DNA of 64,000 nt from assembly GCA_910890315.1 (NCBI GenBank), contig CAJVGD010000002.1, positions 868,001 to 932,000 on the forward strand, written 5' to 3'. Every line of letters begins with the position of its first letter. Position 1 is the stretch's first letter. Under the pieces are notes generated by a model. It had not been told where the DNA came from and did no database searches. It worked only from the letters and a program-made list of their open reading frames with translations. The position numbers were made by a program, and so were the translations under genes. Origin of the DNA: Serendipita indica DSM 11827. Lineage: Eukaryota > Basidiomycota > Agaricomycetes > Sebacinales > Serendipitaceae. Shown piece by piece: positions 34,325-45,367 of this stretch.

Positions 34325-35667
34325 TCAAGGATTGTTGGGGATAGTATACGGTTGATGACCGGGTGGTGAGTTCTGTGGAGGTGAATACTGACCCGGATGG
34401 GGGTACTGTCCTGGTGCGGGCATGGAAGGCGAATTCTGCCAGGGTGGCTGATAGAACGATTGTTGGGGCTGTTGTGGCTGTTGAGGAATATATTCTCCAA
34501 CTTTACCAGGAAGCACTCCTGGGGTCCAAAGCACGTTTGGAATTGTCATGGTGGAGAGAAGTCCCCAAATTATGCCAACTCTGCAAACGCCGTTGATGAT
34601 AACATCGGCCAGATTGAGGGCGAGGACGTTGTACTCATAAGGCATATGCGTCTCTGGATAGATCGTAACTACTAGAGTCTCCAAGAGGTCGATAAGCACA
34701 AAAGGCAAGACTGCGACGAGAAGCCTTGTGGATACCTGTGCATTGTTAGTACGAACATTCGGTTTTGTTCATGGTGCATACAGGATCGATGAAATTCATC
34801 CCCTTCTGTGAGACCTTTAGCGTGATGAAAGAGATGGTGATATCGATCGACAGGAGTAGGCTAAAGGCGACGATTGTGAAGCCGAGTCCACGGCGGACGC
34901 TGAGATATGCGCGCATTCCAGCAGTGCTCAGTTGACCCGCGTCACTGAGGGCCCATCCATTTGCAGTAACCGCTATCAACGAGATACCGATCAAGAAGAG
35001 GATGGTAACCAGCGACCAGTCGACGATTCGCTTCCAAAACTGCGAGATCCATGGCTTGGTCGCCTTTCCTTGAGTCGTTCGAGCGAGGTTGCTACGAAGG
35101 TGAACGAGCCACAGGCAGACTGCCGGTCGAAATGCAATGTCGATGGTGAGCAGAAAACTAGTGAACGAGCTCAAGCCGTGCAGGGCCGTGTACGGAACTG
35201 AGCTTCCACCCGTACTGATTCTGGTATAGATTGCCCAGAGAAGGTATGCAAAGGCCAATGGACCTATGACAGATGAGATTAGTGCCCTTCTGCAAGATGT
35301 TAAGCGCACCTGCTACGACGGCGAGGAGAATATATGGAGCGCGTGTATAGCGGCCGGGTGGAACAAAACGCATACGCCGAATAATGGTGATGAACTCGCT
35401 CAGAATAAAGATGAAAACTGCAAGCATGTTAGCGTATCGCACTCCGACGCATGAGATTTTGGTTCACAGATAATCTGGAACGCCATGGTGGCCTTGACTG
35501 CCCCTGGTACATCCCAATTCTGACAAACTTTAGCATTTTAAATATGATACACCAGCAAGCTTGCGCACGTCGTCAATGGAACCGCCTCCCCCCCGACCTC
35601 CTCGTCCCTTGGCCATTGAGCCCACGACCAAGGAAAGCAATGAAACAAAAGAAAGCCACAACTTCAT
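34325..35667 (-). CDS. Seven-helix family, copy D (intact, reference copy)
   Basis: Exons (minus): 35667-35569, 35519-35468, 35417-35310, 35263-34782, 34735-34325; 383 residues. Signal peptide LWLSFVSLLSLVVGSMA, Gly-rich KGRGGRGGGGSIDD, then NWDVPGAVKATMAF and seven hydrophobic segments: QIICFFIFILSEFITII, ILLAVVAGPLAFAYLLWA, SFLLTIDIAFRPAVCLWLV, WSLVTILFLIGISLIAV, FTIVAFSLLLSIDITISFI, RLLVAVLPFVLIDLLETLVV and VIINGVCRVGIIWGLL. A conserved loop between helices 3 and 4 holds KPWISQFWKRIVDW, and the end of exon 4 holds KVSQKGMNFIDP. The tail (PQQPQQPQQSFYQPPWQ, GQYPH repeats) resembles low-complexity PQ-rich cytosolic tails. No known domain is recognised. A TATA-like TATATA lies about 100 bp upstream. 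Confidence 0.8.
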
Positions 35668-36224
35668 TTTTGCAGATTGCACTGGATGACTGACTGCACG
35701 CCGGGGAGAAAGTCGAGGACGGGTCCAAGAGGCGAGACGCACCGCTAATACTCACCAGAGGAATGGAGAATATATAGAATATCTGCTAGTGGTGTCGGCG
35801 ATGGGCCAGCTGTGACCGAGGATTATATGCAGAAGCTCCGCCAAGACATTTTGGAAACCGATAGGCCTTCGGACGGGTCCAAGCGCCAAAGAGAAGGATA
35901 CAACGTTTATTCTTCTACAATTTGCCCCATAATTCGAGAGAATTTCAGCTCTAGTGCACGAGACGGGAATCGGTGTCTGTTATCACCTTGGAGCGGCAAT
36001 GACTGTGGCAACAACGGGGTAATGAGAATCTAGAATGGTGCCGCCGGATGAGGAGACCTTCCGGACTGGCAGGCGGATGGGAGGGACGATGAACCAAAAA
36101 TAAGGCAATGGGCGTTTGGTCGTGGAGGCCGATGGCTATTCAAGGAATTTCGGCATCCATTGAGTGTTTGGACCTGGCGCTTACAAGGCCACCAAAGATC
36201 CATGTATGGCAGAATCCTTGGAAT

Positions 36225-36375
36225 GTCTCACAGATTATCTGGAAAGCAAAAGCTGCTTAACAAGATCAGGTGCATTCCAATTCTAAACTTGCATGAGACA
36301 TTTGGTCAATAGAGCTCACGACTCTCCTGCCGTGCCGCTTCCACGACCCATGTGCAGATATTACAACTTTAATAG
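36225..36375 (-). pseudogene. Relic 5' end of a fifth seven-helix copy (E)
   Basis: On the minus strand, the block from 36350 to 36225 aligns with exon 1 end, intron 1 and exon 2 of copies A-D: GGTCGTGGAAGCGGCACGG (Gly/Arg-rich end of exon 1), then a TGA-interrupted SIDD equivalent, an intron-like spacer ending GTTTAG, then AATTGGAATGCACCTGATC and CAGATAATCTGTGAG in place of exon 2 and its donor. It has no open frame and no downstream exons. It lies only about 0.76 kb from the matching point of copy D, so most of the unit is deleted. Confidence 0.7.
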
Positions 36376-36856
36376 ATCCAAGAGACATTATATCACTGAT
36401 AGAAGATGTCTCAGCTAGTCATGGAGGTGTCCAGGAACCCGACGATGGGACGCCAGGTACGAATTCTTCGATCGAATGTACCCAAGGATCGATCATTATT
36501 ATTATTCTGATTGGAGTTGGTGACAGGAACTGGGCGAGCCGTCGCCGAGAATCTATCGAGAACAACGGTCGGTTGTTAGTTTCAGTTTGAGAACCTGCTC
36601 AAACCCGTGTAATATAGACCAAATGATTTTCGCAACATTTTGAGGGTAGCGATTAGTCAATGTTGTTGCGCGGACCACTGACGATAGTGGAGACCAAGCT
36701 TTGGTCCTTGCTAGACTTGGGAGTGCCTTTGCGACACTCGCTCCAGCGCCAGAAATTTCTACTGATTATTCTATAAATTTATAAAGGAACAAACGGCACG
36801 GCGACTCGTTTCCCACTCTTCAGAACCGGCGTTCCTGGGAGTAACCCAGCAGCAAC
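36376..36856. promoter_or_regulatory. Promoter region of the VPS38/UVRAG gene with TATA boxes
   Basis: About 480 bp without a gene. Two overlapping TATA-like elements (CTATAAATTTATAAAGG, 36771-36787) lie about 75-85 bp upstream of the ATG at 36857. The rest shows nothing recognisable. Confidence 0.5.
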
Positions 36857-39800
36857 ATGAGCTCACACTTGGCAAATCCCGATTTTGACGAGTTTTCTCT
36901 ACCTGTTCATGTCCACCAGGTCCGTCGTTATTTAATCTTGTCCCAATACGAGCCAAGTCTCATACTCGGGTGCTCTAGCGACGAATCCGCCATATACTGT
37001 CCATTCAGATTCGAAATTTCACTCCATTTCCGTTACGGGATGCATTCACGTCCTCGTTAGCTGCCTCTGGGCCGCCACTTTTGGACGCTGTCGATGATAT
37101 AGAACTCACACTCTCACGAAGGCGTATGAGGAGGATATCAACAAATTCTCTCATGACAGTGAAAAGTTCTAGAGGTGATTTGGATCAATCAGCGACCACG
37201 TCTCAGGCAGAAGCTGCTCAAGGACGTCCTCGCGCAAATTCGCGTTCAGTGCGGAAATCAGCACATCTAGGATACACTCAACGACCTCAAAGAGACAGGG
37301 CCACTTCTTCCGCGTCTGTACGTTCCGCCGGAAGGAATTCATTGTACAATGTCTTCGCCCCTTCTTCTGAGGATTCAGTGGCACCTGTTAGCCCCACAGC
37401 TAAAGGCAACAATCCAGAGGGACACCAAAAGGATCTGGAACAGATTATGGCCTCTCGGCTGGTCGAAACCTTTCTATCCCTGGAGCCGTTATCTCAGGAC
37501 GCACGCTCGTTTCGAAAACCGCAAGCACGAGCATCAACCTCTCCTGTGCGCGCCGTTAATACCAGTTTTGACGGCACTGCAAGCAGATTTCGGTCCGATA
37601 GTGCAGCCTCACAGAGGACTTCTCCCAGAACCACAACTTTCCAGCCTATCACTCCACAGCCATCAAAGATAGGCAATGCGCCCTTGGACGATATTCCGAG
37701 ATCCTCTTCACCATCTGCGTCCCGAACCTTTCAGCATCGACAGAACTCCTCGATTGCGCAGCCGTCTACTCAGTCCCCTCGTGCCAAGATGAAGATGATG
37801 GAGCCGCATCGCTCATCCTCATTGTCTATTAGCCATGCACTACCAACTCCTGCACCATCTCCTCCACCAGAAAATGAGGAGGTCTCTGTCCCCTTCTATA
37901 TATCTCCCTTTCACAGACCGTCTACGAATCCTCTTTTCGCTTCCATAGACGTGCAGCATGACTTTGCGCCATGGATGGACCTGGCGAGTCAGAGGTTCAA
38001 GGCGTTCCTCTGGGGGAATAGTGGTTCTGAATGGGGCAAAACGGCAGAATCAAAGCCGGTCAATCCTGCCGGACTAGCACTGGAGATAGAAACCCTACCA
38101 CCAACGGCGGACAATTGGGAGGTGCTGGCTTCATGGGATGTTGACATGGACGATCTTGTCCCAGTCCCAGTCGAGGTGATGTGATGTCAATTGCCAAGCA
38201 GCCCTCTTACTAAAACGACTTGATAGTACCTTGAAAATCCTCTGAGTCTTCCCTCTAACACACTCGTCATGAAACTGGCCCCGAACGGGGAAGTATATTA
38301 CCTTCCATCAGTCAACAATGGTGTAGCCTCGTTGCCACCATCTCCAACCGCAGGCTACTCTGATACGGAAGTAGACTACTCCAACGCCGAGCCACTGAAG
38401 CGGCGCCATAAGCGATCCTTAGACCCATTGAAAGCCAATGTTCTCAATAAGAGCCTTCGGGAAACGAAGATGAAGAGGACAGCAGGGTTCGGTGACTTGC
38501 TCAAGTGAGTTGCATACTTTTATAGGGTACTGAACTGACTAGAAGTAGACTTGTCACGTTACAGTCAGCCCTAGCTGACACAAAGCTACAGCTGGAGGAG
38601 ATAGTATCATCTTGTGATGAGCTATTAGAAGGTGATACGCTGTTTCACATGGTCAGTCAACCTCTGAGTGCGTATCGCCTACTTACAATCATTCTTAGCA
38701 ACGCGAGATGTCCCAGCGGGAGCGAGACTTAGAGTCCAGGAATAAAGACGTACAAGAGGTGATAACATGCACGGGGAATTGTGAGCAACGAATGCATCTA
38801 TGATCGACCACTCATTTGAGTTCAAGTACGGGCACGGTATCAAGAGAAACTCAGTCAAGTGCAAGAGCGCCGTCAAGCTCTGGAATCTGCTTTATCAGTC
38901 CATGCTGAAGAAGTGGGAAAGTTGCACAAGTTGAGAGAGGAAGTTGATGATAATCGGTATTTGTACCCTTCTTTCGAGGCTGCTGTTGACCATGGTTCGT
39001 AGCAACAAGCACCACGCCCTCTCAAAAAGACTCACATCTGTTCGCACGACGCTTATACAGAGCGTTGCCAACATATTTCCCATCGAGCCCATTGAGCCAC
39101 GGGATCTGCTATTCTCCATCGCTGCTCTCCCCCTTCCAATCCCCATGGGTACCAATGACCCAGCGCCTCCTTCGACTATCCCCGGTGATAGCTCCTACAA
39201 CGACGAGACTATGGCAGGTGCTTTGGGCTACGTCGGTCAGATGCTTAATCTCGTATCTGCGTACCTGGGCGATACTCCAGTGTACCCAATCTTTTGCCAA
39301 GGGAGTCGTAGCATGATTAAAGACCCTATTTCCGCCATGATGGGACCAAGAGTGTACGTTCAATTTTTAGACATTGCATCGCTGACGCCTTGTCAGGTTT
39401 CCTCTTTACATGAAGGGTGCTGAGCTATACAGATTCGAATATGGCGTCTACCTTTTGAATAAGAATATTGAGGCGGTTAGATTTGTCATCTTTCATACTT
39501 GCTTCGTACTTACAAATTCTAGCTGATGAATGATCGAGATCTACGGGCTCTGGACATAAGGCACACACTCCCGAACCTCAAGAACCTGATATTGACCCTC
39601 ACCAGTGGTGAGGCTGCTGTTTTGAAGTGTGTCTCCTATTCTCCTATTCTCCAGTACTTATACCCACTAGACCTAAACCTCGGAAGAAGGCGTCGGGCCC
39701 AGCATTGACCGCTCCGGGAACCACAACAACATCCGATACTTCTACACCACGAGAGCCATCTCCTTCTCCAGCAGCGAGCGAACAGGAAAGTGATAATGGA

Positions 39801-40217
39801 TCCTCTGCGCAAATTGAGTATCAGCTTCCAACGACCCCCACTGCGTCGAAGATCGTCCTCGAACCTGAGCGCCAAGTTCATGAGACAAACAATACAGCAA
39901 ACATTGGGACCCCTGGGATCACGAACGATGCCCCGGCCACAAAACGGTCCTTTTACATGGCCGCTTTCCTCCGTGCGCGATATCCATCAGCACAAGCGAC
40001 ACGGAGCCCGACACCACCACCTTTGGTCAATGTCAAAGTCGAGGCTGAACTACCTCCCACCCCTGGCACGCCGCCTTTGAGTACTCAGCCGGCCCCAGCA
40101 GAGGCTAGCTATTCAGGTGATCTAGACGAGAGCTCCACGGTACGAGGATCTATTCTATCAAGAGCCGCCCGTTTTCTCGGGGGCGGAGGTAATGATACAG
40201 CTGGTGCGACTCCATAA
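36857..40217 (+). CDS. VPS38: Vps38/UVRAG (Atg14-like) subunit of the Vps34 PI3-kinase complex II
   Basis: Endosomal and autophagy adaptor of the Vps34-Vps15-Vps30 complex. Exon 1 is 36857-36919, exon 2 36979-38175, exon 3 starts at 38227, and more short exons follow to the stop at 40217. The N-terminus reads HQRRIRHILSIQIRNFTPFP, the RRxRH...IxIRN opening of UVRAG/Atg14 proteins. A Ser-rich insert comes next, then WGNSGSEWG and YLENPLSLPS-type elements, a coiled coil (LQSALADTKLQLEEIVSSC; QERRQALESALSVHAEEV), and the conserved C-terminal region: LTSVRTTLIQSVANIFPIEP, AGALGYVGQMLNLVSAYL, PVYPIFCQGSRS, FPLYMKGAELYRFEYGVYLL and LNKNIEALMNDRDLR. The tail is Pro/Thr/Ser-rich. Atg14 is the alternative, but the YGVYLLNKNI and PI motifs and length fit UVRAG/Vps38 better. 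Confidence 0.88.
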
Positions 40218-40261
40218 TATGTATGCCCATGCCAAGGACGTTGGCCTCCTGTACGTGATCA

Positions 40262-41480
40262 CTATTGCTTTCCAGGGAAGTTTGTAGCAACGTGAAATTC
40301 AGGATCGAACTCAATTGCGTGTTCTTCAATGTCCGTTAGCCAATCACCGTATGCTCTCCGCTCCAAGACATCCAACCGCTTCGTAAAGGCATCAGAGTCG
40401 ACTCTCCATAGATGAATCTGGAACAATTATTAGCAAATCGACTCTCAATCCGACTAGCCACATACTCCTTCGACATCGACCTCCGGAACAACTCCTCGAT
40501 CAACAAAATTCCAGAAATTTGGGCCAAATGGCCAACCTTCGAATCTTTTGGTCTCACAGCGTTCTTGTAGCCGCCTTTGACTCCCAGAAAGTCTTGGAAG
40601 GTAATCAGCGGGAGGCTGGTATTAATCAGTATTGTCGTTCCGATGACGAGAGACAATACGTACTGCACCGACACCTTGTATCCCGAATGGTTCGTCGATA
40701 GGAAAGTGTGGATTCTGGATACATGCCGCAGGACATCGTATGCGAATGCTTAAATCCCCTTCAGACTGTTTTACTCGTTAGTCATGATGCAAACACCGGC
40801 ATGTACCCACCTGGGTGGGCTGAGTTGAGTAAGCACCAAGGCGGTTCGAGACAATGCCATAGGGGTTCCACACCTCGGCCAGCTTGATCGCTGAAAGTCG
40901 CTGATGATCCGTGCACTGGTTTCCTGACGACCCAAAAGCGTCACGCGCGGCCGACCCGAAACAAAGCCACATCTCTACCGCGTTGCAATCTTGTGGCTTG
41001 GCCGTGCGCTTCAGCGAGCCGTGCTGAAACTCTCGTACCCATAGCCTCCATGCCGTCTTGAGTGGCCAACCCATCAAGAAGCATGATAGTGCAATCAAGT
41101 GGAGAACGCTATAGTTCTCCGGCACTTTTGCGATGCGGTACACGCCCGTGCCCATGAGATTGAAAGCCTTTGGTTGTGTGGCGGAACAAGGCACTGCAGA
41201 CGGTCTTGCCACAAACAAGTCCATCTCCAGGACATGGAATCGAGTCGTAATGGACGTTCGTGAAAGATAAGGGGGCTGGACTGTAGTCAAATACTTCGGA
41301 ACCATGTATTCTTCCATGCGAGCAAGTGCTGATTTGTGAGAGAGACTAGAGGTGTCCAAGTGGAGCTTTAGCCTTCCCAGTCCTGAATCGACTTTGGTAG
41401 TATCGGCATCGGCTTTAGTTGTGGTTCTCTTCGAAGGGCGGGTTACGCCAGAGTTTCGACGGTGGCTCACGGTCATTGGG
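40262..41480 (-). CDS. Uncertain gene, possibly a membrane protein
   Basis: An open frame of 232 residues (41476-40778) includes a hydrophobic stretch, VLHLIALSCFLMGWPLK, and a plausible donor at GTGGGT, joined to further minus-strand segments down to a stop at 40262 (tail DWLTDIEEHAIEF) or, in the other frame, 40336. The two frames compete in 40330-40720 and I could not settle which is coding. No family is recognised. A fungal wax synthase-like protein was considered, but no signature was found. There is a gene here judging from spacing and frame length, but the structure is low confidence. Confidence 0.35.
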
Positions 41481-42070
41481 ATAGGAAGAGGATTGGAGAC
41501 ACGAAAGCAAAGGTTCGAGCAAGAAATACTTGTTCGATTGCGGGGAGGCTATGCCCTTTGGACGGGCCTGCTCGTATCCATGAGGTTCAGTGACGTTCGG
41601 GGAGACCCGCCTTGCACTGGAGATTTTGATCGTCTGCCAAGGTTTAGTGTATTGAGATCTCGGAATGGGTGAATGGCAGGCTTTGAAGGAGTAAAGGTAT
41701 GGGAATAGATACAGACCGGAGGGCAGGTGTTTCCAATGTCAATGGCGACCACTGGTCATGTGCCAACCACGGGCCCATACCAGTGATAGGCGATGAATGT
41801 GCATCGGAAGTACAAATATGTTGATGGCCAGAAAGAGGAAAGTGGGTACGGGGCACAGAACAACATATGGAGGGCAAGATAGCAGCCAAATGCAAAACCA
41901 GAGGATTACAGGGAATAAGAAAGGAGCGACAAGTGCCGAAAATTACGTTGCGTGTACAAAATATCGGTGAGGTGAAGGTTGTTCGGCCAAGTTGACTAGT
42001 ATCAAAATCCGTGCTGGGAAGAGGAACGCTCTAAACAGAGCGAATGCAGAGCCATTGAGTGAATTCACGT
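41481..42070. other. Unassigned stretch
   Basis: 590 bp between the uncertain gene and LARP1. Short minus-strand frames (41549-41752, 41644-41895) show no convincing coding signal; they might be 5' exons of the uncertain gene. No repeat or RNA gene seen. Confidence 0.35.
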
Positions 42071-45000
42071 CTATTTGGATTCTGCAGGACCGGGGGAGGG
42101 TCGGACCATGGGTGATGGATCTCCAATCACGAATACGACGTCGTCCTCCGAGGTCTCGAGCTCTTCGCCATCGACCTTGTTTGGTGTCGAGTGAATAGAA
42201 TTTCCACCAGACGTCCCACTCTCCTGCGCCCCATTTCCGCCAGACTTTTCCTCTGGTCTTCGCAGGATGTGTTCAGCGATTCCATTCGAAAAGGAATAGG
42301 ATTCTTCTGGTTGAATCGGCGGATAGTATGGGAAGGGCGGTGGCGGATAGCCATAGAATGGCGGGGGAATGCCTCCCATGTATGGTGGATATACCGGTTG
42401 AGGGTACCAATGAGGTGCATCTGGCACTGTGCTCTCTGAAGCGGTTGGGAGTACATAGTGACGCCACTCGTCGTGCGCCATTCGTACGTGACTTTGTCGA
42501 ACTTCGACAAATTGGGACCATTGTAAAGTCTCGCGAATCATGTCGTCGCTCACCCGGAGACTTTGGATACGAGGAAAGGACTGTAGGACTTGTATCGGTA
42601 CCCAACCCTTTGAATCCATCTAGATGGGTGCAATGTTAGCGCGAACCGCACGCGAACCTTCAGCACTGACTCGTTCCCGTAGGTAGACGTCCTTTGCGAC
42701 GTTCTCATGGCTAAAATAGTACTCGATCTGATAAACACGTTTAGGTTGAGCCAGCTATTAAATAAACAAATCACCTGTCCGAGTAATCTGAACCGTGTAT
42801 CTTCCATATGAAATGATAGATGAGTGAGAGGTCGAGGTGACGGTGGTTTGCCAACTGAAACACTGCTACTTTCTGTGGGAACAGGGGCAGCTGGATAAGG
42901 TGTAAATGATGGCGGTGCGACTGGCGAAGGATATGGATAATAGTGAGGTTGAAGCGGCGGCTCCGGAATATAGAGGGTTGTACTGGGATAGTGCCCTCCA
43001 GGGTATGCTGATTGTCCCTGAGGCTGGGAGAATGCAGGATTAAACGGTCGTGCATTGCCCATCCCTCTAAACCCTCGTCCGCGACTCGGAAATCCTCGAC
43101 CACGCCCACGAGGGCCTCTGTCGTCACCTCTCCATCTCCCTCGACCTCTATCATCTCCACCCCCATAGAATGGTCGAGATTCTGTCGGATGTGGCGAATG
43201 GTTCACGGTGGAATGAGATAATTGGGCGTTAGAGGCGCCTATCGATCCATCGCCGCGTGAAACCCAGTCGGCTCGATGACCGACAGAGGAAGGGGACGGC
43301 ATATGAGGCACAAATAGGTCGACTCCGGGTTGAACTTGCATCGATGACACTGGTGTCCGTATGGCAAGATCTATGTCTAGGCCAGATGGACCAGACCCAG
43401 GAGTCATGCCGTTCGGCACATAAGGCGCATCAGCCAGTTCGACCGCGAGCGCAGCTCCTCGTGAACTAACCCCTTGAAGAGTTTCTTCATCTGAAGGAGT
43501 CGAAATTTCCTCCGAACTCAAGAAATTATGTGCAGTTACAGAGGCCAAGTCATGCCCAGTTTGCGCAGGAGATAATAGAGAAGAGTCTCTTTTGTGCCAG
43601 CGCTCCACGTGTTTGGAAGAAACACCAAGTGACCACCAAGAACTTCGAGTACGGGGCTTACTTTTTGGTGATAAAGGAGGACGCGGTGAAAGATCCAATG
43701 CCACATCTTGACCTCCATTGAGGTTGACAAGAAGCGGGTGGTCCTCAGCTCGAAGGATAACAACGGCGTTTGCTCTGAAACCCGCAAGAGGGGGTGCTTC
43801 TCGCGGCGTTGGTCGTCTTCTTCGTCGTTGGCGTCGTTGAGTTCCGTTGCCACCTTTGGCCGCACCTCGGGAATGGGCTTGATACATTTGAGTTGCTGAA
43901 TGGTACGGTGTAAACGTTGGCGTTTGCCACGGAGAATATCGTATCGATACTGATGAAGAGGAATGATTACCCGAGCCGCTGCCACTGGGCTGGGCGTAGA
44001 AAGAATGATCAGTCTGCAGAGCCGCATGGTCAGGAGCGACTAGCGATGAGACAGAAGGGTTGAGAGTAGGTTCGTTTGAATTTGCTGGTAGACTGGCGGT
44101 GAGATGGAGCGGGGAGACGCGTCGTGAAGACGAAGAGCTAGGGACACCAAGCGAGGAAGTCCGGTCGTGTCTCGTATTTCCCAACGCAGCTGAAGAGCCG
44201 GTTTCTCGTGCACCATGTGAGCTCTGGGCGTCATCTATTCTTCGCCCACGTCCATTGAGGTGTGGTGAGTGACCTTTTGAGCTCGGCGTTCGGCGTCTTT
44301 CTACCTCATCTACAGCTGCTTGTAGCTCCTTTGCAGGAATTGCAATCCATTTCTTTTTATCTCCCCCTAATGAAGTACATGTCAGTGTCAGTGTACTTGA
44401 AGGACCTTGAGTTACTTGCCTTTTCGTTTAGTACCAGACTGATCAGCTTCACCTTCACTCACTGGATGAGGAGGTGTTTGCGAACCAGAGACTATATTGA
44501 GAGGCGAGACAGACGAAGGGGACGGTCTCGCGTGACGAGGGGAGGATGCAGTGGCGGACGCCTCACCGACCTGAGGCCAATTCTGAGCGTCTGCCAGAGT
44601 AGGAGCGACATGATTGTAATTGACGACAAAAGGATCGCTTTTGGCACGAGAAGAGGGCATTTGGCCCACCTTCGTAGGGATATGACCACCGTCATCAGTC
44701 CGTACGCTCGTCAGTGTGTCTGGTTTCATCGACAAATTATCCGAGTTAGCATGTGGTACAACGAGTGTGGTTGTAGCCTGCGCCTTTTGCGGCGTCTTGA
44801 GCGAACCGCGCTCGGACCAAGCGTTTCGCGGTGAAGTACGCACTGGCGACGCCTGTTCAGAAAATGTCGAGGACATGTTAATCGACAGAGGAGGAGCAAG
44901 TGATGTCGTGGCCGTTTGCGCAGCGGAGAGCGCTGGGCTCGAATCGAGTGTCGCAGAGGAGGACGAAGAGGGAACGCCGACGGGCTCCGGTACGTGTTGA

Positions 45001-45101
45001 GATGCAGAATTCTTGACGTTGTTTCGAGATTTGGGGGCTGCCGCAGCCTTCCTTGCTCGCTCAGCGTACGAATCATCCATCGGTTGTCCAACTGTGGCCA
45101 T
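42071..45101 (-). CDS. LARP1: La-related RNA-binding protein (LARP1-type)
   Basis: Cytoplasmic RNA-binding protein; LARP1 family members bind mRNA 5' and 3' ends and control translation of TOP-like mRNAs. Exon 1 begins at ATG 45101 (MATVGQPMDDSYAER) and ends at 44420; the intron 44419-44367 has a GC donor (AAAAG|GCAAGT) and joins to GDKKKWIAIPAKELQAAVDE. A long Ser/Pro-rich region follows with an RGG-type box (DDRGRGRWRGDDRGPRGRGR). The La motif is at the C-terminus: QIEYYFSHENVAKDVYLRER, MDSKGWVPIQVLQSFPRIQS and IRETLQWSQFVEVR. The order and spacing (YYFS..N...D.YLR..M...G.V....L..F) is diagnostic for the La motif. No DM15 region is visible, so it is closer to the fungal Slf1/Sro9-like class. 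Three to five exons. Confidence 0.92.
44367..44419 (-). other. GC-AG intron in LARP1
   Basis: 53-nt intron. The exon ends AAAAG and the intron starts GCAAGT, the standard context of GC-AG introns, and ends in ATTAG. Using the GT two bases downstream (GTAACT) would create an immediate stop, so the GC donor is the only one that keeps the frame. Confidence 0.75.
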
Positions 45102-45367
45102 CTTTCTCGCGCTGGCTGCAAATAAACGTGCTATACGACTCCCTACACTCCTATTGAGTTTCAGGAGAGTAATTTGCGGCGAACCAGGCCGACAACAAAA
45201 GGCGTCAGGTCTAAGCTTTGCTCTGGAACTCTGACAGTGACCAATCACAAGCGCCAACACTTCGCTTTTAAACTTTGAGTGGGAGCTTGCAGCTTTCAAC
45301 GAGTTTAAGATGCTGTTTTCAGCATATCAGGGAGCATACAGCATCTAGGCTGATTCGGAACCGAGGA

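Larger units (their letters stand above)
28303..36375 (-). repeat. Tandem array of ~2-kb units coding a seven-helix protein family (A-D plus relic)
   Basis: Four head-to-tail units on the minus strand. Stop-codon positions (or equivalents) are 28303, 30297, 32360 and 34325, and starts are 29644, 31653, 33721 and 35667, so the period is 1.95-2.07 kb. Homology includes the spacers: the block ACCGAGAATTGTATG before B recurs with few changes before C and D, and GCAATGAGTGTGGCAGCAAC before A recurs at 34004 and 35997. A fifth, 5'-only relic lies at 36225-36375. Unequal crossing-over of one ancestral gene is the simplest origin. Confidence 0.9.

Noticed and set aside
28303-35667. Calling the seven-helix proteins GPCRs
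   Set aside because: Only topology supports it. No DRY-, NPxxY- or fungal pheromone or Pth11 signature is visible, so I leave the family unnamed.
28303-36375. Transposon as origin of the 2-kb repeats
   Set aside because: No terminal inverted repeats, target-site duplications, reverse transcriptase or transposase found; units are head to tail with the same gene.
40336-40674. 112-residue minus frame (LSLVIGTTILINTSLPLITF...) as the coding frame
   Set aside because: A competing frame in the same stretch splices well to other exons; neither could be chosen firmly, so the gene is listed at low confidence only.
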